Of a stretch of 64,000 nt of DNA, positions 40,301 through 54,039 are shown piece by piece (position 1 is the stretch's first letter; every line of letters begins with the position of its first letter). Both the position numbers and the translations under genes were made by a program. Location of the stretch: the NCBI RefSeq assembly GCF_005239225.2, contig NC_133301.1:10106318-10170317 (forward strand), in the 5' to 3' direction. The notes beneath the pieces are model-generated. The model made no database searches. It saw only the letters and a list, made by a program, of their open reading frames with translations, and was not told the DNA's origin. The stretch comes from Populus alba. Lineage: Eukaryota; Streptophyta; Magnoliopsida; Malpighiales; Salicaceae.

Positions 40301-41719
40301 AATTGAAAAACAATCTCAGTATCTAATCTAATAGATGAAATAAGAAGGGGGGGAATCCGTGTACCTCGAGGAATTTTCCACGACTTTTCCAATCTAGCAT
40401 GGAGTTTGATCAGTTTGATTTTGTTTATCAAACCATTATTGCCCCCCAAAAAGCACATCAAATCATTAAATTCTTGACACAGACATAACATGGAGTTTAA
40501 ACTTCACAATATCAAACAAAATGTGACTTTAAAGCTACAGATTCAATTCCCCTCGGTACCTGGGATAGCAATTTGTCTCAGCAGCAGCACAAATAGTGCA
40601 TGCAAGCGATAGGCTAACACCAGTAACACTGGGTAATAATGTTGGTCTGATAAAATAAAAGAAGTGCCAGCACCTGCTTGCGGTTCCTCTGTTCATTGGA
40701 ACCTCTCATACATGAACATCGAAGAGATTCATTGAACTTGGAACATCAATAATCTTTTTTACACAGATTTTGTTTCTTGTAAAATTAATTTGGAGCGAAA
40801 TTGCTGAAATGAAACGTTACCAGCCCTTTCTTTAATTAGACAAAGTTTGGAAAAGCAAAAGGTGTAAGAATTTAAAGCAGACAGAGAAAATGTATAATCC
40901 ATGAAAAGGAAAATGGAGCATTACAGTGTACCGTCCATTCATAAAGCCGAGTTCCTCCATCTTGCTAATTTCATCACTCACTTCAGATTTATCAACTTTC
41001 CCCAACTCCTTCAAGATCACCGATGGTGGCGTTATCATTCTATTTTCATCACCGTTGGTTACAACCTCCTTAAAATACTCGGCAAAAACTCTGCATTTCT
41101 CATCAATAACCTCCTCGTATATGCTTTCTAACTCCTTCAACTCCAATGCTTGATCACCACTCATCTTTGACAGCAACTTCGTACAAGGAACAACAATTGA
41201 AACATCACCTATTGAATTTTCATCACTATCATAACCCCTATCCAATGTTAAAGAGGACAAAATCCTTGATCTTTGCTCATTAAACCATCGAAGAACTGGT
41301 AGAAGATGGACTAAAAACAGCTCCTCAAAGAGAACAGGAGCAGTCTGTGATCGAGCCAATGAAGGGTCTAGATGGAAGATGTTAAGGAGACCTATGGAGG
41401 CATTGGTGGGCCGGTTGTTGAGGGTGTAGATGAGAGAGAGAAGCAAGGAGGAAAGAGGGAATCCGGATACGAGAGGAGAACCTTTTGGGCGAGGCGTAGA
41501 GAAGATGATCGAATGGAAGCATTGGTAGTAGAGATGGCGTTTTCGAGATTCTCAACTGCTAAATTCAGAGGTTTGATGGTGGTGGTTTTTGTTGGTTGAT
41601 GGGGCTTCGCGGAGGAGAGTGGAGAGAAGATGGTGGCGGTGGTCATGAGGTTGAGAGAGGGTTTCGGAGAGGAAGGCAGTGGTGTGGTGGAGGATTTGGG
41701 ACGCTGTGGTGGTTGCCAT
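34316..41719 (-). CDS. LIN: LIN/CERBERUS-like U-box and WD40 E3 ubiquitin ligase, exon 1 frame-disrupted
   Basis: Fifteen exons: 41719-40925, 39749-39498, 39402-39317, 39237-38074, 37959-37815, 37730-37473, 37319-36986, 36602-36475, 36343-36227, 36112-35981, 35517-35395, 35182-35072, 34973-34827, 34674-34426 and 34333-34316. If the exon 1 frame changes cancel, the protein has about 1,352 residues. Domains in order are a LIN N-terminal helical region (LFEELFLVHLLPVLRWFNEQ), a U-box at about 403-475 (FVCPITSHIFDDPVTLETGQ), armadillo-like helices, and WD40 blades (GHDSS, FSGHSDGTIK, YSGSLDRTARVW, YVGCKAGTVEIWD). The family are E3 ligases; legume LIN/CERBERUS is required for root symbiont infection. 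Exon 1 as read from its ATG stops at 41552. Conserved sequence continues in the next frame (about 41590-41458) and then returns to the first frame. The gene may be a pseudogene allele, or the sequence may carry two indel errors. Exons 2-15 are clean. Confidence 0.82.
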
Positions 41720-42607
41720 GTTAAAAATAATATTGTAAATATTAATTTTGAAAGCAAACCACCCAGAACAACACCACTACGACACCATAAGAACAACTTA
41801 TGATCACGATTTCTCGAGAATTAGCACAAACCAAATTCTGCTAGACTCAAACCAAAAATACTCACTCCCTCACAAAGATTTAATTCATTCTTCTTTAAAA
41901 GATAAAAAGAACGGGACGGCCCTTGTAAATGATTGGTGATTGAAGAAAGAAGACACATATCTGTTTTCAGTTTCCACTCTCTGATTTTTCTATTTCACCA
42001 GGAAAACAAAACAAGGATTCCATTATAATTTAATTAGCTTTGAATTTTGGCGGCAAAGAGAGAACCGGAATGCAAGAGAGGGACCCTCTGCCGCCCTGGC
42101 CGGCCTGATGACCATATTAGGCTGTAGCTCCACAGTGTATCCAAGTTTTCGTAGCTATCTTCTTGGTGTTCCACTTGTCTATCGATTGTTTCTTCCATAG
42201 AGCATCAAAGATTCAAAGCATTGCACCATTGTTGACGTTCTGGTTACCATTGTTGCATTAACTTATCATATTATATATACGGACAGGAAACATGGATCAG
42301 GGAAAATGTTAAGATGATTAAGAAAATGCTGTCATAGTTTCCGATTTCTTATTAAAAAAGGGAAAGAAACATGCTTCCTGTTTCTGACTTGGGACGTACA
42401 GTCCAGTTTTTAGCCGAAAGACTGAGGTCTAGATTGAAAAAAAATATTAGCATAAATTGATTTTTAAAACACAGGATCGTGAGAAATCTGAGATTAAAAT
42501 GAAATGTTAGTAAAATACTTGACATAAGAAACCAATTTGAAAGACTAAACTAAATATATTATCATGAGCAAAAATAAGAGAAAAAAAGTAATCAGAGTCT
42601 TGAATCC

Positions 42608-42773
42608 GGGTGTTTTTTATTGTGGTAGTTTCTGCTTTAAATACTTTTTAAATTATTTTTTATCTGAAAATTATAAATTAATATATTTTTAAATATTTTT
42701 CAATGATTATAATATTTTTTCAATTAAAAAAATAATCTTGAAAACACTATTTACCATAATACCAAACACATAC
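42608..42773. mobile_element. MITE remnant with TGTTTGGTA ends
   Basis: The left end GGTGTTTTTTATTGTGGTAG and the right end, read in reverse as TGTGTTTGGTATTATGGTAA, form degraded inverted ends around the family's AT-rich core. Confidence 0.55.
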
Positions 42774-43192
42774 ATTAATTGAAAAAAATACTCTTGAAAT
42801 GTGTTAGGAGGATGTGTTTACTAAACATATTTTAGGGAAAACAATTTTTTCTTTAGTTATTTTTTTTTCATTTAGTTTAGAAAAATAATTTTTTGATGGT
42901 GTTTTTATTATTTTTTATTTGGTTTAGCAAATCAAATCTTATGCTAGGTAATCATATTTCTCCTATTTAGTATAGGAATCCGTATAATTGCTTGTTATGA
43001 TTTTTTTCCCTCTTAGAGATAGACCTAGGATTAATACAAGTAGAGAGTTATTTAATTTATATTTTTGCAGACTACTAAAAAGAATTTAATAATAAAAATT
43101 TAAATTAGAGTTTTTTTTTTCCCGTGTATTACCTTATTCAACATAATTATCAGAATATTATGTTACTTATGTTTACTATTTTTTTTTTTATT

Positions 43193-43300
43193 AGCTTGCG
43201 TGTACCTCGACTAATCCCACGGGCTGAAGTTAACGACCATGTAAGCCTCCAATGACTATCATATTTAGAGCTTGAGACCATGCAAACCTCTTGATTCCAA
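43193..43300 (-). mobile_element. SINE-like repeat, copy 1
   Basis: Contains ACCTCGACTAATCCCACGGG and GTTAACGACCATGTAAGCCT, which recur near 56215 and 63020. On the minus strand the better preserved copy at 63001-63154 has tRNA-like promoter boxes, so this copy is named by analogy. Confidence 0.5.
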
Positions 43301-43779
43301 ACTCTTACCACTTGATGTTTATTATTTTTCTTATATTATTCGTGATGCCTCAAAACTTTTATAAAGTAGTAATCCAATAGCTCCATACGTTTAGAAATCT
43401 CTAGATCTACCAAAGGTTGAAGCTTTTTGCTTTGTTAGCAGCCCATTGTAAACTTCCAACTTGCTATTTTCTTTAAAATTATAGAATTATTGAACAAGTA
43501 GGCTGCTCTTGTCCATTTTGCAATGATTTTTCAAAAAAAAAAAAAGTTAATCAATTGCTCCTACGCTACCGAAAAGCATAGCTGCTTTGATCATGTATGC
43601 GTTGCTATAGTAGCTCTTGGGTCATTCCAAAGGATTTTGATTGCTTATTTCAGGCTTGGAAATCCTTCACTTTTGGCAAAATGCAATGATCAGGTTACAC
43701 GAAATTGGGAGGGCACCATTTGCTGATCTTGCACACAGTTGCTTCGTTTCTCTTTTAAAATATCAAGGAATCATTTAAT

Positions 43780-43965
43780 TTAATAAGTTTAAGTTATTAA
43801 ATAAAATTTTCAGGATATGTTTATATTATTTTCTAATATATTTTTTTCAACTAAAAGTTTTTGGGATTGAAACTTGCATAAACCTACATTATCTCATGTT
43901 TAATTTTTATCAAATAAATATGATATTATGTCAAAAACCATCTTCATAATATCATTTATATTAAT
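43780..43965. repeat. Degenerate LTR/TRIM-like repeat, copy 1
   Basis: Sequence with TTTTTATCAAATAAATATGA and ATTATGTCAAAAACCATCTT resembles that at about 57195-57460. The second block looks like a worn ACCATGTCAAAGAACC-type repeat flanking a tRNA-Met primer site. Boundaries are unclear. Confidence 0.3.
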
Positions 43966-44577
43966 TTTATATTATAGAGAAAGTGCTTTGGCTCTTAGCT
44001 CGGAAGTAATACACAGATAAGCAAACACTAGACTTTAGCTGTTGGGTTTTGTTTAACTTCTATTGTAAACTTTATAGCCATCCTTTTTTTTAGTTTGAAG
44101 ATTTTATTTTAGGATTTTATAGATTATAAAAAAAAATTATGGGTGCTTTTTTTTGGATATAGAAGATATTTTTACAGTAGGGTTTTAGAAATACTGAAGA
44201 ATTTACAAAAGAAATGATATTCAGAATGCTGACAATTAATGGTGATCATCCAAGAAAGGCTGCTTAATCCGTGCGCAACAAGCATTAAAATGATTAACCA
44301 TACTAGAAGTAGTGCATTTACATGAAAGCATCATCGATCTCAGTAGCAGCTAAATGAGGAAGAAGAACATAGATAGATTATAAGTCTTGATCTTAAATCA
44401 GAGTGTTCTAATTAAAGATATTCAGGCCCAAACTAGAGAGCACACACAGATAGCGAAGACCGCATATAGCATCATGAGCAATCAGCCTTAGATTTGAGCA
44501 GAGTGACTGCTAATGATGTTATATCATTTTATGAAGCTCCTCGTGTGCTAAAACCTCCCACCGGAAGATTGCTCCGC

Positions 44578-45322
44578 CTATCGGAACCCCCCTCCGAGAG
44601 CGGGAGCCCAGTAGTCTGCTCCATTATCGCTGCCAACTTGCAGTGTGCATGACACCGGAACAAGACACAATCCTCTACTCCTCAGGTCCTTCGGCTCGCC
44701 GTGAGAGTCCTGGTTATTAACACATTAACGTTCCAAAGAAAGGAAAACATGTCAATGATGTTTTCTCTGTTAAATTATATATGGGTGGATTAATTACTAG
44801 TATAGAGTAGCGAGATAATCAGAAGGGAACTTTATTAAATTAGAAAGGAAAAGCGAGAAAGAGCTGGTTTTTAATAAATTAAAAAAGTACCTGCTGAGAA
44901 GCTCCTTTCCTCTTTACGCAACTATCATTCAACAGCTAGTCAAATAAACAACACGGCAAAAGCATTATTAGCTTTCTTGGTTGCATATATAATCTTACAA
45001 TTTTGAAATGCAAACTCAGATTGCCTTTAACAGTCCATAAAGCTGAGAGCAATGTTCATTTAGAGCATTCTTTAGGGGGGGGGATTCACTGCACAGTGCT
45101 AGCTAGCAAGGCAGTAGCTTTTCCTTTCTGGTTTCAAATTCAAGCTTCCCAAACCCTTTTAAGGAGGTAATGGATCCAATAAAGCATACCTGGCCGGGGT
45201 CCTCGGGAAATATACAGTTGCTTTCTCCTTGAACCTACCAAGAAAATGTACAATCATCAACCAGTTAATATCATATAATTAAGAAAAAGAAATATATCAT
45301 GCGCATGCAAGGACATAACCAC

Positions 45323-45359
<37 letters not shown>

Positions 45360-47540
45360 TGAGTTTTTTTTTTTTTTTTTGATGCTTTGGGAGTGGAGAA
45401 GTAATGGAATTTTATGAACTCAGTTTCTTACAGATTGTTGCTGCCTCATATTTGTGGATCCACTGCCCAAGTACGGTAAGCTGAGAGCCTGCAATATATT
45501 CGAGGGGGGTAGGAGGAGGGAATATATATAAATATATATGTTTAGGACTTCAATATCTAAAAGAATGTTAAAGGAATATTGTGTAATAGTTAAATCTTTT
45601 GCAGGGTGCCATCACTGGTTCATGGTTGTTCGTGAAAATAAAAGGAAGAAAGGAACATCACCTCAATTTGGCTCTGAAGGAATCTGATGTACCCTATAGC
45701 TTCTAACAAGACAGAGGCCGTGTCAGTCTGCAAAAGTGAGAATACCACACCACAAACATCCAAAGTCATATTTCTTGTCTTCTTTATAGCTAGGTTTACG
45801 TGAAAACTCTAGCCTTAAAATAAAAATAAAAATAAAAAATGTAAATCGGAAAAACAGAAGTTGAAGGAAAAGGGAAAGCTTTTATTAGTGGGAAAAATCT
45901 TCTTTTATGTATATCCATAAAAAGAGTTACGTTTGTTTTATTCCTTTTTTTATCTGCGAGATCTAGCAATATTTATTTTTTAATAAATAAGAGAAATTAA
46001 AGCTCACCTTCCCAAAGGGAGAAACAAGCTGGTGAAGAGCGGTAATCCTATCACCTAATTTCTCCTTCCTCACCTGGTGAATTCAAACATGCATGTGCTT
46101 AAAATTGTTTTCTTCTTCTTCTTTAATCTCTTAATGAAGAATTAAAGATGCAAATTAATTAAAAGAATCACCGTGGTTCAAGAAATGGACAATCAAGAAA
46201 GACAAATACAGCCACCACCCCAGCGGATGTTTGTGCATGTGCGTGCTCTATGTGTATTATGTGACGGAGGATTCTCTTCAGATGTGTACATTACCTTAAA
46301 GGTAGGTTGCGCTGAAGAAGATTGAACCCTAGCTTTCTTTACTGCCCCACCATTAGCGGTGCTGTTACACTACCAAAAGGGAAGATAGCAGAAGAAGTAT
46401 TTAATAACAAATCTGATTGCTTCAAGCCTGTTATAGTACATATAATTAACAGTTTGAGACCTAACAAAACCCTTAATCTAGATGTAGAATCAAGAATTTA
46501 TAAAAAATAAAAAAAATGAAAGGTTTTCTGAATTCTCTTTGGTGGATAACCTATTCAAATTAATTAACGGATATTGATTTTGGCCATTATGAAGGGATAC
46601 GTGAAGAGCTTCCTGTTGAAGCCCTAAAATAAATAGGATTTCTTAATGAAAAGTCAGTGGAAAACAACCCTCTTCCACTTTCACTCACATCAGAAGATCG
46701 ATCTGGTGGTGGATGCCTTCCATCTCCTTTGCTGGTGGAGAAATCCAACATGTTACTGCTGAAACTGGTAACACAGGACTTGGGGGATGAAGCAGGTATC
46801 ACTTGAGAACAAGCTGTAGGTTTTGCAGCTGCCTGGAAATCTTCATTTGCACCATACACGTAGTTGCTTGCAGAGTTTTCTTGCTTGACATCCATAACCG
46901 AGGCACTTGATGCTTGATGTAACACTTGCTCCTCCCAATTCTCCATCTTCTTTGCTTGAAAATTGCTTATATTGCTCTTGTCTTCATCACACACCAATCC
47001 ACCCCTAAAAGATCATATCACACAAAACCCAAGTAAGTTTTAATATCCACTCTTCATTTGTATAACTCATGATATATAGAAACTGTCCAGGATCTAGAAA
47101 GAAAGAGATGAGATTAAAGAGTGCCATCAAACATTTCTAGAAGAAGACCACTAGAACAAGCATGACAAACATGTCTAGAAGAAGACCGCAAGAACAAGTA
47201 TGATTAATAAAGCACATCCATAAAGTTGCATCAAGAGTACTTATGAGGTGTGTGTGTGGGAATGAGAGATAGACAGGGAAGAACTTTACAGAAGTAGTTG
47301 GCTCCATGACTCTGGAAGCTGATCTGGGTTATCATTAATCCAAGAAGGAAGAGGGAGAGAAGATGATGAAGAAGAAGAAATGGAAGGTAGGAATTGAGGG
47401 AAGAGACTCGGAGGAGGCAGAAAAGGAGAGGGTTGTTGATGATGAGTTATTGGTGGCCTCATATTGTTGATGCTCCACCAGTTAGGGTTGCCGGCCATCA
47501 TTTGCTGCACCGGTGAACTCTGCAAAACTCCTCTATTCAT
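44578..47540 (-). CDS. Atypical bHLH transcription factor (bHLH112/bHLH123-like clade)
   Basis: Nine exons: 47540-47290, 47004-46689, 46369-46295, 46073-46008, 45727-45662, 45488-45432, 45234-45190, 44935-44891 and 44709-44578. All junctions are GT-AG and give 350 residues. The helix-loop-helix spans about residues 214-260 ([20 protein letters not shown], then [20 protein letters not shown]), split by an intron at GK|TD as in its relatives. The basic region lacks the His-Glu-Arg pattern of classic E-box binders, so DNA choice may differ. The N-terminus has a [10 protein letters not shown] motif, followed by Pro/Ser-rich stretches. The C-terminus ends [12 protein letters not shown], typical of this clade. 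Known members act in stress and root responses. The exact ortholog is not fixed. Confidence 0.93.
45325..45356. repeat. (AT)n microsatellite in a bHLH intron
   Basis: About 16 AT units in the intron between bHLH exons 6 and 7. Confidence 0.95.
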
Positions 47541-47900
47541 TGCCTTCCTACAGAATATATATATTTTTCCCCTTGGTATATGATGATCTCTTTCACTCTA
47601 GTTGTACTGGCTATAAATCTCTCTTTTTTATTTCTCCTTCCTTTTCTTGAAGCTCCTAAGCAGTGTCTTTGTAGAAAGTTTGAGGGGTCTTCCTGTTCTG
47701 GATTAAATAGAAGAAAGTCCTCCTGTTTAGAGAATTTAAATCATGGAGGTTTGAGAACCTGTCTTTGTTTCTCTCCCTCCTTTCTTTATTACTTTACTTT
47801 TTTCTTCTCTCTTTTTTTTTCCCTTTCTTTTGTATGTTTTTCTTTTCTACTTTATCTCTGCTTTTGCTTTAGCTCAAAGTGGGACACAAAAGGTATTATG
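47541..47900 (-). promoter_or_regulatory. bHLH 5' leader and proximal promoter
   Basis: A TATATATATTC-type element lies at about 47553-47566, very near the ATG, so it may be in the leader rather than being the core TATA box. Purine-rich tracts on the coding strand (complement of the CTTTTTTCTTC-type runs at 47780-47870) suggest a GA-rich leader. The plus-strand open frame here is a shadow of this composition. Confidence 0.35.
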
Positions 47901-47949
47901 AACTCTAGTTAATTTAAAATACTAAAAAGAAGAAGAAAATGATTTCACT

Positions 47950-50677
47950 ACAATGACAGTAGGTGTACAAATTTTTCCATCATGTTTTATTGTGATTTAA
48001 TTTTTAGCTCATTCTTTATGAATGTACCGAATATTATTTGTAGAGATTGTAATTTAATTTAAACATATTGGGTACCCACCAAAATAGGGGTGTATATATA
48101 TGTGTGTGTGTGTTACTTTTTTTTTTAATAATAAAAAGTAATTAGGTAATATATCGTGAATATCTGAATTTTTTTAATTTAAAGAATAATTGGTATAAAT
48201 ATTTATTTTCGATATAGATATACTAGAAACTTAACTTGTGGTACCCGTTGCCATCTTTAATTATTCAAAAATACATTCCATCAAATAAAAATTATTGAAA
48301 CTTGAAATTTATAAAACCTCATAACTAACTTGCATGCACTTAATTTTTAATTTAATTAGAGAGAATATATGTAGTAAAACTTGAATTTATAATTATTTAA
48401 TCATTGAAACTTTAATATTATTTTAAAAATAATTTTAATCCAAAAATTTATGCTATTGATATTGATATAAGGATTTTAATGAAAATTTAAATTTTGAATT
48501 ATCCTTTGTCTCTTCATATCATTATGCTCCAGAATTGGTGCTCTCTAGTTGTCTTTTCCTTGTATAACATATTTATTAGCTGTAGATATTTAAATGTACA
48601 TTCTATATAAGTTTATACAATGTAATGCATCATGCAAGATAATATAAAATTATTTATTGGAATTCATCTAATAAGTTTAATTTTTGGATTTCTTTCATGC
48701 TATTTAATAGTCTTAACAACTAAATAGTCAAGAATTTGATTCTCATTATCCTAGTTCCTTCTAATAAAATGAAACACAAGATAATAATAAATTTGCTCTT
48801 ATTTTAACTTAAAAAAATCACTTGAAAATATATTTAGAGAATAATATAAAATTATTCATTGAATTTTCACTTACCAATTTAAATTTTTTGAATGAAATGT
48901 TTCTTTCTAATCACCAAAATATATTCCAAACATCAAAATAAGATTTAATTAAACCCAAAATCTCTTGCAACTAAACAATATAAAATCATGACTTAAATTT
49001 CTTTTTTCTTGAGAATGACTTCCTAATTAATAGAGTGATTATTGGCCATGAAATTAAAATCTAGTTTACATTCAAACTATAGCATACACAACTAACATTT
49101 AAAATTTCATTTCCACGTCCCACCCTCACACATAGCTACTTTAATAGGATTTAATGCACCGAAAGTAATTTCTATTCTTATTATGCTCCTCTGTTTTTTT
49201 CTTCTTCTGTCATAATATGGTTTTGTGATTGAATTTATCGAGTTGTGAAGCAAACATGCAGTAAATTGTCTCTAAGCAGGTTATATATATATATATATAT
49301 ATAATGGCCGCCTCTTTATAATCTACGTGGCTAAATACTCTTTCACTCTTCATGGACTAGGCACTATTTACTACCATGCAAGTAGAAAATTCTATGAAAT
49401 GGGCAAAATATACACTGGCTCAATTATGTATAAAGAGCGATGTCATATATAGCTGCATTGTATAGCTGAAAGAATAGGAAAATCATGCTTAATTTAAACT
49501 ACACTATAGATGGACTGACCACCCACTGATGAAAGAAAAAAGAATGGATAATGAGGTACCACAACTAGATAGATACCGGGTATGTTTTTTAAAAATCATT
49601 TTTGAGTGTTATAAATTTTAAAATTATTGAAGGTTTATCTAGTTATTAATTTTAGTGTTTTATAAAATTAATTGAGATATAAATTAATCTAAATGTTTAT
49701 TGTAAAAAAAAAAGATGGATGACAGCTACGTACGTCAGGATGATGGGAAAATAAGAACTGCTAGCTGTGTGTGGTGTGGTGACATACATGTATATTGTAT
49801 ACATGGATAATCTTCTAAGAATGTGGTAAATGTGAGATTAATGGACCCGTGAGAGATGAGACGGTCGACATATCACACTTTTCGAGAGGTCAAAATCTTG
49901 GGTTTGGAGATCCCTATCCTAAGGTCTCCAAAAGGAATGATTACCATTTCCCCAGAATCATACTATATGTTATTAATTATCGTTGCTTTTCCATCCTTGC
50001 TTTAATGCCTCGGAGCACTCCTATCACAAATAATCATTTTTTCAAGTATTTATGTTAGCAAGATATGAGGAAATACAATCTTCTTAATCTTACTTGCACT
50101 TTTGTTGAGATTCTTGTATTTCGATTTCTCATTGAATAAAATAATATTATATGAGAAATATTGTTTGATTTTAACTGTTTTCATTAAGTTGTGATGCTAT
50201 TCATGATAATCCATGTCCACGAAAGAAAATTATGTCATGCTTTCAATAATTATGAAGTCAACAGATTGATAAAGATATAAATATATGTCATTTCCTATCA
50301 ATTTATCTTTATATTTAGAAACGTTATCAAAATAATTTTACAATCATAATATGTGTGATTATATATGCAATAAGTTTATTTAAATACGAAGAATTAAGTT
50401 AAAATTAATGAAGCCAATATTGGTGTTAGTTATTTGTAAATTAACGGAATAAAATCTTTCTTAGACTTTTTTCTAGGTCAAAGATGAAATAGATAGTCTC
50501 CAATTATATATTCATTAATTAGTGGATTATCCTTCAACCTTCAAAATCTTATTAATTAACTTAAATTACATTATTATTCGATTGTCTTTTTATGGTATGA
50601 AGTTCAGTTGACTCAATTAATAATTATATGAAGGCCGGATTGACTAGGGATACCATGTATGTACGAGCAAAATATAC

Positions 50678-50721
<44 letters not shown>

Positions 50722-51700
50722 ACAGACTTATGTGTATAATACGGGTTGGATTTGAAAATAACAAAAAATATATACACTATAGAAAATTATTCAATATTAT
50801 TATTATATTATTTATAGCGAGTTAACCTTGAAAATTTTAATATTAAATTTTATGGGAGTTACATCAACATGACTATTTAACTTGGCTACTTGTTTCACAG
50901 GTTAAAAAATCTAACGTAAAATTAAGAAAAAAATAATGAAATTGATAAAAAAAAAAAAAAATTCTCAGCCCAAATTTTATGTGGCCCATGTTTAAAATTA
51001 AACCATGTGTAATTTATCTTAACATGATCTAGTCAAATTTGTTGGTTTAAAGGCAACATGGTCAGTTGGTAAAAAAAGTTTGAGTATAAAAACTAGAAGA
51101 AAAAGAAGATGAAAATTGACCAAAAAGAAACCTCTCGGCCCGACTATTTACTAGCTTGGGGTTAAAATTAAATTGTGTGAGAATTGTTTAATATAATTCA
51201 ATTGACTTGTCCAATCCAAAAGGCAACTTGGATAACTATTAAAAAAATTAGAGGATGAAAATGAGAAAAAAAAAGAGTAAACTACAAAAGAAAAGGGAGA
51301 AATGGAAGAAGAAGAAAAAAAGGCTAGACTGAAAAGAAGAAGAAGACAAAAAAAAAAAATAGCTTTATTATTCATATAAACAATGAAGCTCCATAAAGAA
51401 TTTTCTTTTGGTATATGAACAGTGAAATACTTAAAGAATATCATGTTTTTTTAAGTATAACATATTGCATATATACAATATATTTAAGTAAGAAATATGC
51501 TCACAAATAGATATGGCATTAGATGTTGACCCGCCCTACACTGCAGGGTTAGATTATTATTATTATTATTTTTTTTTGTAAAAATTGATGTTTTTAAAAA
51601 AAGATTAAAATTCTTTTTTTTAGAAAAAAAAAAAACACCCCATAAAAAGTGTCGAGCTAATTCAAGTTAACTTTTCAAACTCACGATTCAAGTCATGAGA
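47950..51700. other. AT-rich gene-free DNA with microsatellites
   Basis: No gene was recognised. An (AT)n run occurs near 49284-49302 and a (GA)n run at 50681-50718. The short open frame at 49849-50058 has no domain. Confidence 0.5.
50681..50718. repeat. (AG)n microsatellite
   Basis: About 19 AG units in a row. Confidence 0.98.
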
Positions 51701-51739
51701 CCGAGATAACCTAATATAAAATTAAAAAAAAAAAAACCA

Positions 51740-52620
51740 CAAAGCCCCTTTTAAAAAAATATTGAATGATGAAATTGAAAATTAAGAAAAATAAGTAAAA
51801 CAAAAAAAAAAGATGTCAATTTGCTTTAACTTTCCAAACCTGTAACTTGGATCATTAAACTAGAAACACCCCAATTAAAAAAATCATGAAGCCTAATCTT
51901 CACCTAATCAAATGTTGAAGGATGTAATAAAAAAAAACTATACAAAAGGATTCAACACAAAAAAAAAATTAAAACAAAAGGATCAACATTGAAATAGAAA
52001 ACAAAATAGAGAACAACTTTTTTTTTTTATTGAAGAGTGAAATTGAACCAATCATATGTTAAATGATGGGGTTGGGAAAGAAATTAAACTATAGAAAAGG
52101 ATAAAAAAAAAAATAGCCATTAAAAGAATGGCATCAATATGGAAATAAAAAATAAATTAGAGTACAACTAATTTTTTTTTATTGAAGGGTAAAATTAAAA
52201 GAAAAACAATTTACTACAAGGAAAATTAAAAAAATAAGGTTCAAATTAAAATAAAAAATAAATTAGAGGACAACTTAAATTTTTTTATTGAAGGTTGAAA
52301 TTGAAAAGAAAAATCAATTTAATAAAATAAAAATTTAAAAAATAAGGATCAAAATTGAAATAAAACATAAATTAGATGATGACTATAGATTTTTTTTATT
52401 CAAAGGTGAAATTAAAAAGAGATATCAATTTAACAAAATGATCCAAAAAAACTTAAAAGGATAAAGACCGAAGTGGAAAAAATAACATATCACAAATTAA
52501 AATTAAAGGATAAAATTAAAAACAAATCATAATTTTATAAAAGGGCTAAGAATAAAAATTAAAAAACAAAAAAATAAAAACCAAAGTTAAAATCTCAATA
52601 AATAAAAGGACAACTCTAAA
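51740..52620. repeat. Degenerate tandem array, about 100-115 bp per unit
   Basis: Blocks such as TTTTATTGAAGGGTAAAATT, then AAAATAAATTAGAG(G/T)ACAACT and AAGGATCAAAATTGAAAT, recur in the same order at roughly 52020, 52170, 52275 and 52390, with weaker copies either side. The units are AT-rich and diverged. They do not code. Confidence 0.6.
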
Positions 52621-53144
52621 ATTTTGCATGTCTAGCATCAATTTTGAGGGGAAGAGAGATAAAAAGAAAAAAAATATGCTGAAGACATTGCACTAGCAGC
52701 ACCACAAATTGCCCTAATAAGAAAACAACAACATAACACTTCCAATGACATGGCAGAAAGTAGTTTTTGCTCACTAGAACATGCCACGTAAAGGGTAAGC
52801 TAGTGTGTGCATTGTATGCATGAGTGTCCCTAAGTTAACCTAATAATAATAAATAGCATGAAATACAAAAGAAACCCTAGATGCCAATTTTAAATCTTTT
52901 TTGCCGCTCTAGAAATATGGATGAGGACTGCACTTAACGCTCTCTAATTCTAACCTAACTTGTGCCTCACCACTAGTAGCAACACTACGTGTAATAGACT
53001 TACCAGCATCTCTTTATATAGGGGACCACTCAAAATTTTTAAACATGCAAATACAAAATGTATATGCCGCAAAACAGTTGCTTTTATTCAATTTCTTCTA
53101 ACAATTTAGCATAATTCAACTTTCGTAGAGAATTTTCATTTTCT

Positions 53145-53510
53145 ATATGACAATATTTTTTAAAAATAAATTTACAAAAATTAAAAAATAATAATGAAAA
53201 TTAATCATACACATTTAATTGAAATTAAACAACAAAATTGAAAAACAAAACAATTGAAATTCAACAAAATAATGCAAAACTTCTTACAATAACATCTAAA
53301 ATTCTACACAATTATTTCTAAGTGATAGTATTTTAAATATTAAATTTACAAAATTTTATTATAAAATAAATAAATACAAAATAGTAATTAAAATTATCCC
53401 TAAACATTTATTGAAATTGAATTAACAATAGATTTGAAAAAAATAACTAAAATTCAACAAAATAATGCAAAACTTATTTCAATAACAACTAAAATTCATT
53501 TCATTTATTA
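53145..53510. repeat. Direct repeat, two copies of about 170-190 bp
   Basis: ATTCAACAAAATAATGCAAA occurs near 53257 and 53453, each preceded by a TTTACAAAA…ACATTTA…TTGAAATT block and followed by AACATCTAAAATTC or AACAACTAAAATTC. The copies are about 195 bp apart. Confidence 0.65.
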
Positions 53511-54039
53511 ATTTCTAAAATTATTAAAAACACAAAATTGAACAAAAATAATGACAAAAAAACAAAAATAATGCAAAAGAAAAACACAGAAAAGAAGAAA
53601 AATGAATGAAAAATTCTTACCTTGATGGCACGATTTATTTTGGCTCTTAATTAAAATAAAAATAAAAAATACATGTTAAATAAACTTAAAAACAGAAAGA
53701 AAAATAAAGAAATATACATAGCTTAGGATAAGAAAAGAAAGAATGCTTGATCTCAGGTGAGAATGAGAGACAGAAGAGAAAGAGAAAGAAAAAGAAACGG
53801 GTGTGTTAGTGAAGAAGATAAAGTCGTGATCTAATATGATTTAGGTCTTTTATTTAGTTTTTACCGACAGTATTACCGATAGGCGATTAAATATTAATAT
53901 TTTTAATATTTTCATTGGTGATTTTGTTTGTAAAGTCAAATGAAAATTTTCAAATGAAATGTTATTTTTCAGAAAGCCCCTCTAAATATCACTAAAGGCT
54001 TTTCATTCCATTAGTGATTCCGTGGAGAAAAAAAGTGAA

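Larger units (their letters stand above)
41720..44577. other. Intergenic DNA between LIN and bHLH with dispersed repeats
   Basis: The first few hundred bases hold the LIN promoter. A MITE lies at 42608-42773, a SINE-like repeat at 43193-43300, and a retrotransposon-like repeat at about 43780-43960. The last part probably includes the 3' UTR of the bHLH gene. No other gene was seen. Confidence 0.5.

Noticed and set aside
41392..41796. 134-aa open frame as the true LIN start
   Set aside because: Its first part does not match family sequence and it stops at the second frame change. Only its middle part is family-like.
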